64,000 bases of DNA from DASUAO01 sp035763745 (GCA_035763745.1 DASUAO010000055.1:6046-70045); one strand, 5' to 3'. Counted from the stretch's first letter, positions 23,570 through 31,856 are shown. Numbers and translations: made by a program. Notes: a model not told the origin generated them from the sequence alone.

Positions 23570-24736
23570 TCAGCCGCTGAGGTCGCCCGTGGCGGTCGCG
23601 CGCTCGGCCGCGTGGTCCTGGATCGCCTTGTCGATCGCTCCGGACGCGGCGGTGACGAAACGACCTTCGGAGCCGACGATCCAGTCGTAGGACGTCTGCA
23701 CCGGGTCGAGCTGGCCCTGGAAGTGCGGCATCACGTGGCGGGCGAAGAGCTCGTAGCTCCGGCGCGTCGCCGCGGGATCGGCCCACTCGTGGCCGAAGAT
23801 CAAGAACGTGCCGAACCCGCCGGACTGGGTGACGAGCCGCTCGATCTGGCGGATCGCGTCGTCGGGGGTCCCGATGATCGCGAAGCCGTTGCTGTCGCAG
23901 TCCCGGAGGATCGTCTCGACGTCGTCGCCGTCGCCGACCGGGCTCGCCGGGAGCACATGGCGGAAGTACCGGGCGAACTCGAGGATCCCGAACTCCACGT
24001 CCCGGCGGGCCTGCTCCTTCGTCTCGGCGAGGTGCATCGGTCCCACCAGACGCCATCGCGACCGGTCGGCCGGCTGGGAGAACTCGGCCGCTCGCGCCTC
24101 CATGACGTCCCAGTGCGCCGCGAGGATGTCGAAGCCCATCTCGGTGGTCGCGCCGATGGAGATCAGGCCGAGCCCGTACTTGCCGGCCGCGCGTGGTCCG
24201 GCCGGCGAGATCGAGGCGGCGACCGCGAGCTCGATGCCTTCCTGCGAGTAGGGGGCGAGCTGCAGCCGCGCGTCGTTGATCTCGAACCACTCCGCCTTCG
24301 CGCTGACGGTCTCGCCGCGCAGCAGTCGCACGATCACGTCGAGCGCCTCTTCCATGCGCGCGCGCTGGGTCTCGGCGGGGATCCCCAGCATGTGTGCGTC
24401 GGAGGTCAGCTGTCCGGGACCGCACCCCAACATGGCGCGCCCGCGCGTGAGGTGGTCGAGGAGGACGAAGCGATCGGCGAGGAGGAGGGGGTGGTGGTAC
24501 GGCAGGGAGTTCACGCCACTGCCGAGCCGTAGGTGGCGGGTGCGCTCGGCAGCGGTCGCGATGAACACCTCGGGGGAGGCGATGGTCTCGACACCTCCTG
24601 AGTGATGCTCGCCGATCCACGCCTCGTCGAACCCCAGGCGATCGAGGAGGACGAGGAGGTCGAGGTCGCGCTCGAGTGCGAGCGTGGGGTTCTGCCCGAC
24701 CGCGTGGAACGGCGCGAGGAAGACGCCGAAGCGCAT
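23570..24736 (-). CDS. Luciferase-like flavin-dependent monooxygenase
   Basis: 388 residues, bacterial luciferase family of the alkanal/long-chain type. Blocks: MRFGVFLAPFH, DEAWIGEHHSGGVETIASPEVFIA, LGSGVNSLPYHHPLLLAD, GCGPGQLTSDAHMLGI. The EHHSGG and NSLPYHHP motifs fit the subgroup acting with FMNH2 on hydrocarbon-type substrates. Start ATG 24736 shares a base with the stop of the upstream putative 2-oxoglutarate oxygenase (TGATG), so two oxygen-using enzymes are made from one message. Confidence 0.85.
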   Translation of the reverse strand: MRFGVFLAPFHAVGQNPTLALERDLDLLVLLDRLGFDEAWIGEHHSGGVETIASPEVFIATAAERTRHLRLGSGVNSLPYHHPLLLADRFVLLDHLTRGRAMLGCGPGQLTSDAHMLGIPAETQRARMEEALDVIVRLLRGETVSAKAEWFEINDARLQLAPYSQEGIELAVAASISPAGPRAAGKYGLGLISIGATTEMGFDILAAHWDVMEARAAEFSQPADRSRWRLVGPMHLAETKEQARRDVEFGILEFARYFRHVLPASPVGDGDDVETILRDCDSNGFAIIGTPDDAIRQIERLVTQSGGFGTFLIFGHEWADPAATRRSYELFARHVMPHFQGQLDPVQTSYDWIVGSEGRFVTAASGAIDKAIQDHAAERATATGDLSG

Positions 24737-25449
24737 CAGGCGCCGGTGGGCAGCTGCGAGTGGATCCAGCGGTCGAGGGCCGGGCTGCTCTCGAAGCTGG
24801 AGATGAGCGCGTAGCGGGTTTCGGTCCCGGGGTGGCACACGACGTGCCACAGCCGCTGGGTGTCGACGACGAACCGGGCGCCCCGGTGCAGGGGGAGGTG
24901 CACCTCCGTGCTCTGGTCGGGGAGACCGTCGGGTCCGTGCTCCATGAGGACCATGTAGCTGTCGGGGTTGTCGGTGAGCTCGATCCACGAGCGCACCACC
25001 CAACCGTCGCCGTCGGGGTTGAAGCGGTTGTTGTCGTCGCGGTGGAAGCTGCGCAGCGACTCCTCGTAGGACTGCGGCTCGAGGTTGATCACCCGCACGC
25101 GCCCGAAGTCGGCGCCCACGGCCTCGACCTCCCGCACGAGCGTGGGACACCGCTCGGCGTTCTCGGTCCACTGGCCGCCCTTGTCGGGGCGCTCCTCACC
25201 CGGCTTCCAGAAGCCCTGGCAGTCGAGCTCGCCGTCGGCGGTGGCGATCGGCGCGAAGTTGGTGTCGCCGCCGCTCTTCCAGTCCATGTACTCGAGGTCG
25301 AGGAACTCGTGCTCGGGCACCGGGGGGTCGAGGTCCCGGAGCACCACGTACCCGTGTTCGGCGAGCACGTCGAGCCGCTGGTGCGGGGTGTCGAGGGGGA
25401 TCTCGGACGACCAGTGGGGGAGCTTCAGGTAGTCGGTGACCTGGGCCAT
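24736..25449 (-). CDS. Putative Fe(II)/2-oxoglutarate-type oxygenase
   Basis: 237 residues. A double-stranded beta-helix region carries a possible HxD...H facial triad: H in SLRSFHRDDNNRFN (HxD), a distal H in RLWHVVCHPG, and an Arg a few residues on (ETRYALISSFES) where 2-oxoglutarate is usually anchored. The strands between (WVVRSWIELTD, YMVLMEH, GARFVVDTQ) fit the fold of aspartyl/asparaginyl hydroxylases. The family assignment is by pattern only. First gene of a two-gene unit with the flavin monooxygenase; start from a leaderless promoter. Confidence 0.65.
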   Translation of the reverse strand: MAQVTDYLKLPHWSSEIPLDTPHQRLDVLAEHGYVVLRDLDPPVPEHEFLDLEYMDWKSGGDTNFAPIATADGELDCQGFWKPGEERPDKGGQWTENAERCPTLVREVEAVGADFGRVRVINLEPQSYEESLRSFHRDDNNRFNPDGDGWVVRSWIELTDNPDSYMVLMEHGPDGLPDQSTEVHLPLHRGARFVVDTQRLWHVVCHPGTETRYALISSFESSPALDRWIHSQLPTGA

Positions 25450-25455
25450 CGCGCC

Positions 25456-25461
25456 AGTGTA
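25456..25461 (-). promoter_or_regulatory. -10 hexamer TACACT, leaderless promoter for the oxygenase operon
   Basis: TACACT on the minus strand, 6 nt, ATG 25449. No Shine-Dalgarno. Confidence 0.6.
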
Positions 25462-25581
25462 CGGACCGAGATCGTCGCCGACCGAGCCCCGCATGCACGT
25501 TGTGACCAAGGTCCCGAACCGGAGAGCCCGAACGGGCGACCGCGAAGCGGCGACACATGATCCGGGTACGGGGAACGAGCC

Positions 25582-25587
25582 TAGGCT
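25582..25587 (+). promoter_or_regulatory. -10 hexamer TAGGCT, leaderless promoter for ADH-SDR operon
   Basis: TAGGCT, 7 nt, GTG 25595. Divergent to the oxygenase promoter 120 bp away; the rest of the 145-bp spacer has no other recognisable feature. Confidence 0.6.
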
Positions 25588-25594
25588 CGCCGCC

Positions 25595-26656
25595 GTGCGA
25601 GCGGTGGTGGCCCGGGATCGCCGGCTGGTCGTCGACGAGGTGGCCGATCCCACCCCGGGGCCCGGTGAGGTGCTGGTCGCGGTGCGCGCGTGCGGGATCT
25701 GCGGCTCCGATCTGCACACCCTCGAGCACTCCGAGCACCTCGTGGAGGTCGGCGCCGCGCTCGGCGCCGACACGGGCTTCGACCCCCGCCACGACTACGT
25801 CCTCGGCCACGAGTGGTCCGCGGAGGTCCTGGAGCTCGGGCCCGGCGCGGATGGCCCCGGGCCGATCGCGGCGGGGGACCTCGTCGTCTCGGTGCCCTAC
25901 CTCCTGCGTGGTGACGCCATGCTCCCGTTGGGCTTCACCAACGAGGCGCCGGGCGGGTTCGCCGAGCGGATGTTGCTCACCGCCGCGTTGTGCATCCCCG
26001 TGCCCAACGGCCTCGACCATCGCCGGGCGGCGCTCACCGAGCCGATGGCGGTGGGGCTCCACACCATCGAACGAGCCGGGTTGCGCGACGGTGACGCGGC
26101 CGTCGTCGTCGGGTGCGGGCCGATCGGGCTGGCGATCATCGTGTGGCTCGTCGCGCGTGGGGTCGAGACGATCGTCGCCGCGGACCTCTCACCGGTGCGA
26201 CGCGCGCTGGCGACGCAGATCGGCGCGCACGAGGTGGTCGATCCCCGCGAGGAGCCGGCGGTGGATGCCTGGCGTCGGGTCGACGGACTGCGTCCACTCG
26301 TGCTGTTCGAGGCCGTCGGGGTGCCGGGGATGCTCGACCAGGCCGTCTTCGACGCGCCGGCGCGGAGCCGGGTCGTCGTCGCCGGCGTCTGCATGCAGCC
26401 GGACACGTTCCGGCCGCTCCTCGCCATCGTGAAGGAGCTCGACCTCCACTTCGTGTACGCGTACGGCCCCGACGAGTTCGCTGCGACGCTGCGGTCGATC
26501 GCGGAGGGCGAGATCGACGTCAGCCCGTTCGTCACCGGCACGGTCGGGCTCGACGGTGTGGCCGACGCGTTCACGCAGCTCCGGCGCGTGGAAGACCACG
26601 TCAAGATCCTCGTCGAGCCCGGCGGCCCGACCCGACCGACGGAGATCCGACTATGA
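25595..26656 (+). CDS. Zinc-binding alcohol dehydrogenase (catalytic zinc only)
   Basis: 353 residues, medium-chain dehydrogenase. Catalytic zinc ligands: C in ACGICGSDLH and H-E in LGHEWSAEV. The four-Cys structural zinc lobe of classical ADH is absent; the matching region (VSVPYLLRGDAMLPLGF) has no Cys. Cofactor motif VVGCGPIGLAIIVWLV. A long acidic insertion (SEHLVEVGAALGADTGFD) follows the first zinc motif. Its TGA overlaps the ATG of the next SDR (ATGA), so an alcohol and a keto compound are likely handled in succession. Confidence 0.85.
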   Translation: MRAVVARDRRLVVDEVADPTPGPGEVLVAVRACGICGSDLHTLEHSEHLVEVGAALGADTGFDPRHDYVLGHEWSAEVLELGPGADGPGPIAAGDLVVSVPYLLRGDAMLPLGFTNEAPGGFAERMLLTAALCIPVPNGLDHRRAALTEPMAVGLHTIERAGLRDGDAAVVVGCGPIGLAIIVWLVARGVETIVAADLSPVRRALATQIGAHEVVDPREEPAVDAWRRVDGLRPLVLFEAVGVPGMLDQAVFDAPARSRVVVAGVCMQPDTFRPLLAIVKELDLHFVYAYGPDEFAATLRSIAEGEIDVSPFVTGTVGLDGVADAFTQLRRVEDHVKILVEPGGPTRPTEIRL

Positions 26657-27495
26657 GTGCGACCCCCACGCGGCCCCGATCCGGTCGCCTCCACGACAAG
26701 GTGGCGATCGTGACCGGGTCGACCCGGGGCATCGGGCGCGCGACCGCGGTGCGCTTCGCCGAAGAGGGTGCGAAGGTCGTCGTCACGGGCCGCGGTCTCG
26801 ATGACGGTGCCGCCGTGGAGGCCGAGATCCGAGACGCCGGTGGGCATGCGGTCTTCGTCCCGACGGACCTGTCGAACGAGGACGACGTGATCGCGATGGT
26901 CGCGGCCGCGGTCGAGCACTTCGGAAAGCTCACGACGCTGGTGAACAACGCCGCGCCGACGGAGCTCATGGGGCCCGGTCGGCTCGATCGGCGCGTCACC
27001 GAGCTCGAGAACGACGCGTGGGACTCGATCATGCTGGTCGCGCTCAAGGCGGTGGTGTGGTGCTGCAAGTACGCCATCCCCGAGATGGCCGAGGCCGGTG
27101 GTGGCGCGATCGTGAACATCTCTTCGGCGGCGTCGATGCTCGGGACGCCGGGCCTCGACACCTACACGGCGGCCAAAGGCGCGCTCAACACGCTGACCCG
27201 TTCGATCGCAGTGGAGTACGCGTCCGACAACGTCCGCTCCAACTGCATCGTGTCCGGGATGGTGCTCAGCAGCGAAGGCGCCTTCAAGATGATGGAGGAT
27301 CCGGCGATCGGCGGGCCGACGAGGGCCATGCACCTCACCCGGCTCGGCCTGCCGATCGACATCGCCAATGCGGCCCTGTTCCTCGCGTCCGACGAGGCGG
27401 CGTTCGTGACCGGCGCCGTCATCCCCGTCGACGGTGGTGTCACCGCCCGGATGCCGGTGCCCGACATCTCCGCCGCGGACGTCGATCTCCACTAG
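26653..27495 (+). CDS. Short-chain dehydrogenase/reductase
   Basis: 280 residues, classical SDR: TGSTRGIGRA, NNAAPTEL, NISSAASML, the catalytic YTAAKGAL, and VTGAVIPVDGG at the C-terminal end. NAD(P)-dependent oxidation or reduction of an alcohol/ketone. Translationally coupled to the upstream zinc dehydrogenase. Followed by a 6-bp hairpin. Confidence 0.87.
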   Translation: MSATPTRPRSGRLHDKVAIVTGSTRGIGRATAVRFAEEGAKVVVTGRGLDDGAAVEAEIRDAGGHAVFVPTDLSNEDDVIAMVAAAVEHFGKLTTLVNNAAPTELMGPGRLDRRVTELENDAWDSIMLVALKAVVWCCKYAIPEMAEAGGGAIVNISSAASMLGTPGLDTYTAAKGALNTLTRSIAVEYASDNVRSNCIVSGMVLSSEGAFKMMEDPAIGGPTRAMHLTRLGLPIDIANAALFLASDEAAFVTGAVIPVDGGVTARMPVPDISAADVDLH

Positions 27496-27496
27496 C

Positions 27497-27513
27497 GATC
27501 TCGCCGAGAGATC
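27497..27513. terminator. Hairpin after SDR gene
   Basis: GATCTC (27497-27502), loop GCCGA, GAGATC (27508-27513), starting directly after the stop codon. Confidence 0.4.
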
Positions 27514-27517
27514 CCGA

Positions 27518-27606
27518 TCAGCCCTGGTCGTCCTTCGAGTAGGTGATCGCGGCGTCGAGGCTCATCTCGATGTCCTGATGGAACGGGATCAGCCAGACGA
27601 CGTCCC
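27518..27606 (-). pseudogene. Remnant of a lost gene's C-terminus
   Basis: A minus-strand frame of about 28 codons reads WDVVWLIPFHQDIEMSLDAA and then ITYSKDDQG before TGA. Nearly every codon is a preferred one (GAC, GTC, CTG, ATC, AAG, GAG), unlike the shadow frames around it. Upstream the frame runs into arginine-rich shadow sequence and the start of the plus-strand gene at 27663, so the rest of the gene is missing. No family recognised. Confidence 0.35.
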
Positions 27607-27649
27607 AAAGCGGTGAAGCCCAACGACGGCGTACTTGCGCTCGATGGGC

Positions 27650-27655
27650 GACACT
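27650..27655 (+). promoter_or_regulatory. -10-like hexamer GACACT before TIM-barrel gene
   Basis: GACACT, 7 nt, ATG 27663. Same hexamer as at 23075. Confidence 0.4.
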
Positions 27656-27662
27656 GGGGCTG

Positions 27663-28487
27663 ATGACAGCGAGGTCGCGGCTCTCGGTGAGTGCGGTGTC
27701 GAGCTGGCGGTGGACGCTCGACGAGGATCTCGCCTTCTGGGCCGAGGCCGGGATCGACCACGTCGGTCTCTCGTTCCGGAAGCTGTACGAGGCCGGGCTC
27801 GATGCCTCGGTCCGTCGTGTCCTCGACCAGGGCGTGCGGGTCTCGAACGTCGTCGAGCTCGGTTGGAGCGACCTCGACGATCCCACGACATGGCCCGAGC
27901 ACCGGGAGCGGTTGCTCGCCGCGGTGGAGGTCGCGGCCGCGGTCGGCTCGTCGGGTGGGTGCTGCCTCGTGCTGACGACGGGCCCGGCCGGTCGCCTCGA
28001 CTGGGACGAAGCCGCCGACGCGCTGGCCGAGCTGCTCGGGCCGGTGCGCGTCGCCGCCGTCGCGGACGACGTCCCGCTCACGATCGAGCCGACCGGGCCA
28101 CTCCGACTCGACCTGAGCTTCGTGACGACCGTGCGCGACGGCGTCGACCTCGCCGACCGGCTGGGAGTGGGCGTCTGTGTGGAGGTGAACAGCTGCTTCG
28201 CCGAGCGCGGGCTGCTCGACACCGTCCATGACGCAGGGGGAGTGGTCGAGCACGTGCAGGTGAGCGACTTCGTGATCGGCAGCCTGTGCACGCCCGACCG
28301 CGCGGTCCCCGGCGACGGCGACATCCCGCTGGCGCGGATCCTCGAGGGGCTCGACGCGGCGGGCTACCGGGGCGCGTACGAGCTGGAGATGGTCGGGCCT
28401 CGGATCGAGGAGGAGGGCTACGCGTCGGCGATCACGCGTGGCGTCGCCGCGCTCGACCGGATCCTCGGATCGCTCCCCTCGCGCTAG
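27663..28487 (+). CDS. Sugar phosphate isomerase/epimerase-like TIM-barrel protein
   Basis: 274 residues, AP-endonuclease-2-type TIM barrel. Metal-site candidates: E in LTIEPTGPL, the CVEVNSCFAE block, VEHVQVSDFVIG and YELEMVGPRIEEEGY. Members isomerise sugars, inositols or hydroxypyruvate. The preference for an E/H/D site is seen; the substrate is unknown. It ends in a CTAG shared with the stop of the convergent monooxygenase-like gene. Confidence 0.8.
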   Translation: MTARSRLSVSAVSSWRWTLDEDLAFWAEAGIDHVGLSFRKLYEAGLDASVRRVLDQGVRVSNVVELGWSDLDDPTTWPEHRERLLAAVEVAAAVGSSGGCCLVLTTGPAGRLDWDEAADALAELLGPVRVAAVADDVPLTIEPTGPLRLDLSFVTTVRDGVDLADRLGVGVCVEVNSCFAERGLLDTVHDAGGVVEHVQVSDFVIGSLCTPDRAVPGDGDIPLARILEGLDAAGYRGAYELEMVGPRIEEEGYASAITRGVAALDRILGSLPSR

Positions 28488-28768
28488 ACCGCGTACGTGA
28501 TCTCGGGCGGACCCGCGAGGAGGTCCGACAGCCGGTTCGTCATCCCCTTCGTCGCGTCCGACGCGCGGTGCTCGGCGAGCGCCGCGTCGTCGCGGAACAC
28601 CTCGTAGCCGACCACGACGTCGGGGAGGTCTCGAGCCGCGTACACCTCGAACGCCTCGTTGCCGGGCTCGGCGCGCACGGCTTCCCCGAGCTGCTCGAGC
28701 TCCACCAGCAGCGCATCGCGTGCGCCGGGCCGTGCCGTCAGCCGGGTGAAGATCACGACTCGTGCCAT
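28484..28768 (-). CDS. Antibiotic biosynthesis monooxygenase (ABM) domain protein
   Basis: 94 residues, dimeric ferredoxin-like fold: ARVVIFTRLTARPGARDALLVELEQL, then EPGNEAFEVYAARDLPDVVVGYEVFRDDAALAEHRAS. ABM proteins are cofactor-less oxygenases or haem-degrading/isomerase-like enzymes. The stop TAG overlaps that of the convergent gene inside CTAG (28484-28487). Start ATG 28768 from a leaderless promoter. Confidence 0.82.
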   Translation of the reverse strand: MARVVIFTRLTARPGARDALLVELEQLGEAVRAEPGNEAFEVYAARDLPDVVVGYEVFRDDAALAEHRASDATKGMTNRLSDLLAGPPEITYAV

Positions 28769-28774
28769 GCCCCG

Positions 28775-28780
28775 AGCCTA
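28775..28780 (-). promoter_or_regulatory. -10 hexamer TAGGCT, leaderless promoter for ABM gene
   Basis: TAGGCT on the minus strand, 6 nt, ATG 28768. Confidence 0.6.
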
Positions 28781-28857
28781 GGGAACCGTCGGGCCGCGTC
28801 GGCCGGGGGAGGCCCGGTTTCGACTTCCGGGGCTCCGGCAAGCAAGACTCGACGCCG

Positions 28858-28863
28858 CACACT
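28858..28863 (+). promoter_or_regulatory. -10-like hexamer CACACT before etfB
   Basis: CACACT 25 nt upstream of ATG 28889 leaves room for a short leader with CTGGAG as ribosome binding site, unlike the leaderless genes. No clear -35 seen. Confidence 0.35.
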
Positions 28864-28888
28864 GACCAGGTCGAACGGCTGGAGCGCC

Positions 28889-29671
28889 ATGAACATCGTC
28901 GTCTGCGTCAAGCAGATCCCTGACCCCGCCAACCCGGGCGAGCTCGACCCCGAGACGCACACGCTGAAGCGTGAGGGCAAGCTCATCCTCGACGAGTCCG
29001 ACAGCTACGGGGTCGAGATGGCCCTCCAGCTGGCCGACACCGCCGGTGGTGGTGAGGTCACCCTCGTGTCGATGGCACCCAACAGCGAGGTGTCGGGCCT
29101 CCGCACCGCGCTGGCGATGGGCGCCGCGCAGGCGATCCTCGTGTCCGACGACGCTCTGCGCGGCAGCGACGCGCTGTCGACGGCCAAGGTGCTCGCCAAG
29201 GCGATCGAGCGCGCGGGCGAGGTCGATCTCGTGCTGACCGCGACCGAGTCCACCGACGGCTACAGCGGGACCATCCCGGCGCAGGTCGCCGAGCTGCTCG
29301 GTTGGCCGTCGCTGACCTTCGCGAAGCACGTGGAGATCGCCGACGGCAAGGCCAAGATCCAGCGCCAGACCGAGGCCGGGTTCGACGAGGTCGAGGCCTC
29401 GCTCCCCGCGGTCGTGAGCGTGACCGCTGGGGTGGTCGAGCCGCGGTACCCCTCGTTCAAGGGGATCATGGCGGCCAAGAACAAGCCGGTCGACGAGGTC
29501 AAGGTCGCCGACCTCGGGCTCGCCGACGACCAGGTCGGTTGGGCCGGTGCCCGCCAGAAGATCACCGACGTGCGCGACGCACCGGCGCGTGAAGCCGGAG
29601 AGAAGATCGAGGACGACGGCACCGCGCACGAGCGCGTCGTCGCGTTCTTGGAGCAGCTCAAGGTCATCTGA
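28889..29671 (+). CDS. etfB: Electron transfer flavoprotein beta subunit
   Basis: 260 residues: MNIVVCVKQIPDP, ESDSYGVEMALQLAD, LALTATESTDGYSG-like block (VLTATESTDGYSGTIPAQVAE), and LPAVVSVTAGVVEPRYPSFKGIMAAKNKP, the FixA/EtfB signature. With EtfA it takes electrons from acyl-CoA dehydrogenases and passes them to ETF:quinone oxidoreductase. First gene of etfB-etfA-GNAT. Confidence 0.95.
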   Translation: MNIVVCVKQIPDPANPGELDPETHTLKREGKLILDESDSYGVEMALQLADTAGGGEVTLVSMAPNSEVSGLRTALAMGAAQAILVSDDALRGSDALSTAKVLAKAIERAGEVDLVLTATESTDGYSGTIPAQVAELLGWPSLTFAKHVEIADGKAKIQRQTEAGFDEVEASLPAVVSVTAGVVEPRYPSFKGIMAAKNKPVDEVKVADLGLADDQVGWAGARQKITDVRDAPAREAGEKIEDDGTAHERVVAFLEQLKVI

Positions 29672-29731
29672 GTCCGCCGTACTGACCATTCCGGCACATC
29701 GAGCACCGGACACCTGAGAGACAGGATCGAG

Positions 29732-30697
29732 ATGGGCATCCCCAAGATCGTCGTGTACGCCGAGAGCGAAGGCGACAAGCCGGCTACCAGCACCCTCGAG
29801 CTGCTCACCAAGGCGCGTGAGCTGGCAGACACCGTCGAGTGCGTGTACGTGGGCACCAACGCCGACGCGCTCGCGGGGTCGCTCGGCGAGCACGGCGCGA
29901 CGAAGGTCCACGCGGTGGACCCCGGCGACGTGCTGCCGGGCATCGTCGGCGCCGCGGCGCTCGCGGGCCTGGTGGCGTCCGACGCCCCCGACGTCGTCCT
30001 GTTCGCGCAGTCCTACGACGGGCGCGACGCGATCTCCCGCCTCTCGGTGAAGCTCGACCGCCCGGTCCTCACGAACGGGACGGACCTGAAGGTCGAGGGC
30101 GACGCGATGGTCGTCGGCACCGCGATCTTCGGCGGCAACACCCTCGTCGACACCACGTTCGAGTCCGAGAAGCCCTTCCTCGCCGCGATCCGGCCGAAGT
30201 CGTTCGCGGCCGAGCCGAGCGGGGGTGCCGCGGCGGAGGTCGTCGCCCTCGCCGCCGGTGATGCCGGTCGTGGTGGCGAGGCCAAGGTGCTCGAGCGCCA
30301 TGTCGAGGAGCGCGAAGGTCCGAAGCTGGAGGAGGCGCCCGTCGTCGTCTCGGGTGGCCGCGGCATCGGCAGCGCCGAGGCGTTCGGCCCGATCGTCGAC
30401 GAGCTCGCCAAGCTCCTCAACGGCGCGTCGGGTGCGTCGCGGGCGATCGTCGACGCCGGCTGGGTGCCGTACTCCAAGCAGGTCGGCCAGACCGGCAAGA
30501 CCGTGAAGCCCAAGCTCTACATCGCGCTGGGCATCTCCGGTGCCACACAGCACCTCGTGGGCATGAAGGGCTCCGACACGATCCTCGCGATCAACAAGGA
30601 CGGCGAGGCGCCGATCTTCTCGGTCGCCGACCTCGGCATCGTCGGCGACGTGCACAAGGTCGTGCCCAAGCTGATCGAGGCCCTGCAGGCTCGCTGA
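29732..30697 (+). CDS. etfA: Electron transfer flavoprotein alpha subunit
   Basis: 321 residues. N-terminal domain (IVVYAESEGDKPATSTLELL); C-terminal FAD domain with VVSGGRGIGSAEAFG, GASRAIVDAGWVPYSKQVGQTGKTVKPKLY, and IALGISGATQHLVGMKGSD, the EtfA signature. Sixty bp after etfB, with GAGAGACAGGA upstream of ATG. The GNAT gene follows after 12 bp. Confidence 0.95.
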   Translation: MGIPKIVVYAESEGDKPATSTLELLTKARELADTVECVYVGTNADALAGSLGEHGATKVHAVDPGDVLPGIVGAAALAGLVASDAPDVVLFAQSYDGRDAISRLSVKLDRPVLTNGTDLKVEGDAMVVGTAIFGGNTLVDTTFESEKPFLAAIRPKSFAAEPSGGAAAEVVALAAGDAGRGGEAKVLERHVEEREGPKLEEAPVVVSGGRGIGSAEAFGPIVDELAKLLNGASGASRAIVDAGWVPYSKQVGQTGKTVKPKLYIALGISGATQHLVGMKGSDTILAINKDGEAPIFSVADLGIVGDVHKVVPKLIEALQAR

Positions 30698-30709
30698 CCG
30701 GACCCGACC

Positions 30710-31336
30710 ATGGGGCTCGAGATCCGAGACCTGGCAGCCGAGGAGCTCCCGGCGGCTGGGGGAGTCGCGGGGCGAGCGCTCGCCGACAGCCCGACGTTCC
30801 GGTGGGCGCTCGGCCCGGACCCGCTCGCGCGGGTGGGGGGCAGCCTCGACGTCTTCGTCGGGTTCGTGGCGACGATGCCGCCACCGCAGCTGGGCGCCTT
30901 CCTCGGGAACCACGTCGTCGGCGTCGCGGCGGCGGCGGCCCCGGGGACCTGCATCGGCGCGATCGCGACCGACGAGCTCCGGACCCCGCCGGACGTGATC
31001 GGACCGCACGGCGACGACTCGCGGAACCTCCTCGTGTGGTCGTTGTTCTGCGGGCACGACCTCGAGGAGCGGCACTGGCACGTCGGTCCGGTCTCGGTCG
31101 AGCCCGGGCTCCAGGGCGCGGGCATCGGTGGGCGGCTCCTCGGGGCGCTGTGCGATCGGATGGACGCCGACGGCGAGGTGGCCTGGCTCGAGACCGACAA
31201 GCCCGAGAACGTCGTGTTCTACCGGCGGCACGGCTTCGACGTCGTCGAGGAGGTGCTCGCGCCGAGCGCGGTGCGGTACCCCGACCTGGGGGACGCTCCC
31301 TTCACGACCTGGTTCATGCGGCGGGATCCCCGGTAG
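30710..31336 (+). CDS. GNAT-family acetyltransferase
   Basis: 208 residues. Acetyl-CoA loop VSVEPGLQGAGIGGRLLGAL at about 128-147, followed by the usual VFYRRHGFDVVEEV. Begins 12 bp after etfA, so probably the third gene of that operon. Acceptor unknown. Its last 23 bp overlap the end of the convergent SOS-box gene. Confidence 0.82.
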   Translation: MGLEIRDLAAEELPAAGGVAGRALADSPTFRWALGPDPLARVGGSLDVFVGFVATMPPPQLGAFLGNHVVGVAAAAAPGTCIGAIATDELRTPPDVIGPHGDDSRNLLVWSLFCGHDLEERHWHVGPVSVEPGLQGAGIGGRLLGALCDRMDADGEVAWLETDKPENVVFYRRHGFDVVEEVLAPSAVRYPDLGDAPFTTWFMRRDPR

Positions 31337-31754
31337 CGCTCGCACGGGCGACGTCCCACATCGACCGCCAGCTCCCACCAGCGAGGAGCACGTGGTCGAA
31401 GAGGAGCACGTGCCGTTCGAGGCAGGCCCGCGCCAGCGCGAGGAAGCCGTCGACGTCGGCCTCGATCGCGAGCTCGCGCTCGTCGAAGAGGAACGAGACG
31501 AGCACCACCGCAGTCGCGTCGAGCTCGTGGGCCAGGTCCACGAGCTGCTCGGCGTCGACGGGGTGCTCCCCGGCTTCGGGCCGGAGCGCGAGCCCGGTGA
31601 GCCGGCGTTCGGCGTCGAGGCAGATCACCACCTCGCCGGGCGGGGGGAGCTGGTCGTCGAGGACCGCCTGCACGAGCGCGACGACGTCGCTCGGGCGCCG
31701 GAGCCGCTTCGGGACGGTCGAACGGGTGCGGGCGCAGTCACGGGCCGTGGTCAT
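31314..31754 (-). CDS. SOS-box gene; RadC/JAB-like domain without metal motif (tentative)
   Basis: 146 residues. After a basic N-terminus, VALVQAVLDDQLPPPGEVVICLDAERRLTGLALRP and the later DATAVVLVSFLFDE form a strand-rich core. The C-terminal ALARACLERHVLLFDHVLLAGGSWRSM recalls the last helix-strand of RadC (LLDHIIVG... S). The HxH-S-D metal motif of active JAMM domains is not present, so any fold match would be a non-catalytic version. Start ATG 31754 has AGGAG upstream, and a perfect SOS box lies 29-42 bp upstream. A DNA-damage role is inferred from that box. Confidence 0.6.
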   Translation of the reverse strand: MTTARDCARTRSTVPKRLRRPSDVVALVQAVLDDQLPPPGEVVICLDAERRLTGLALRPEAGEHPVDAEQLVDLAHELDATAVVLVSFLFDERELAIEADVDGFLALARACLERHVLLFDHVLLAGGSWRSMWDVARASATGDPAA

Positions 31755-31782
31755 GATCGGGTCTCCTGGGATTCGCAGAGAT

Positions 31783-31796
31783 CGAACACCTGTTCG
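31783..31796. promoter_or_regulatory. SOS (LexA) box
   Basis: CGAACACCTGTTCG, a perfect CGAAC-N4-GTTCG palindrome, the LexA operator of actinobacteria and Bacillus. It lies in the 114-bp spacer between the RadC/JAB-like gene (minus) and a GNAT gene (plus), closer to the former. Confidence 0.82.
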
Positions 31797-31856
31797 CTCT
31801 CGGGTCAGGGCAGACACGACCCCCGGCACGCGTGACACGCGGGTTCCCGGTGGCGG

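Noticed and set aside
28778..31378. An 866-codon minus-strand frame over etfB, etfA and the GNAT gene
   Set aside because: No motifs; mirror image of well-recognised genes.
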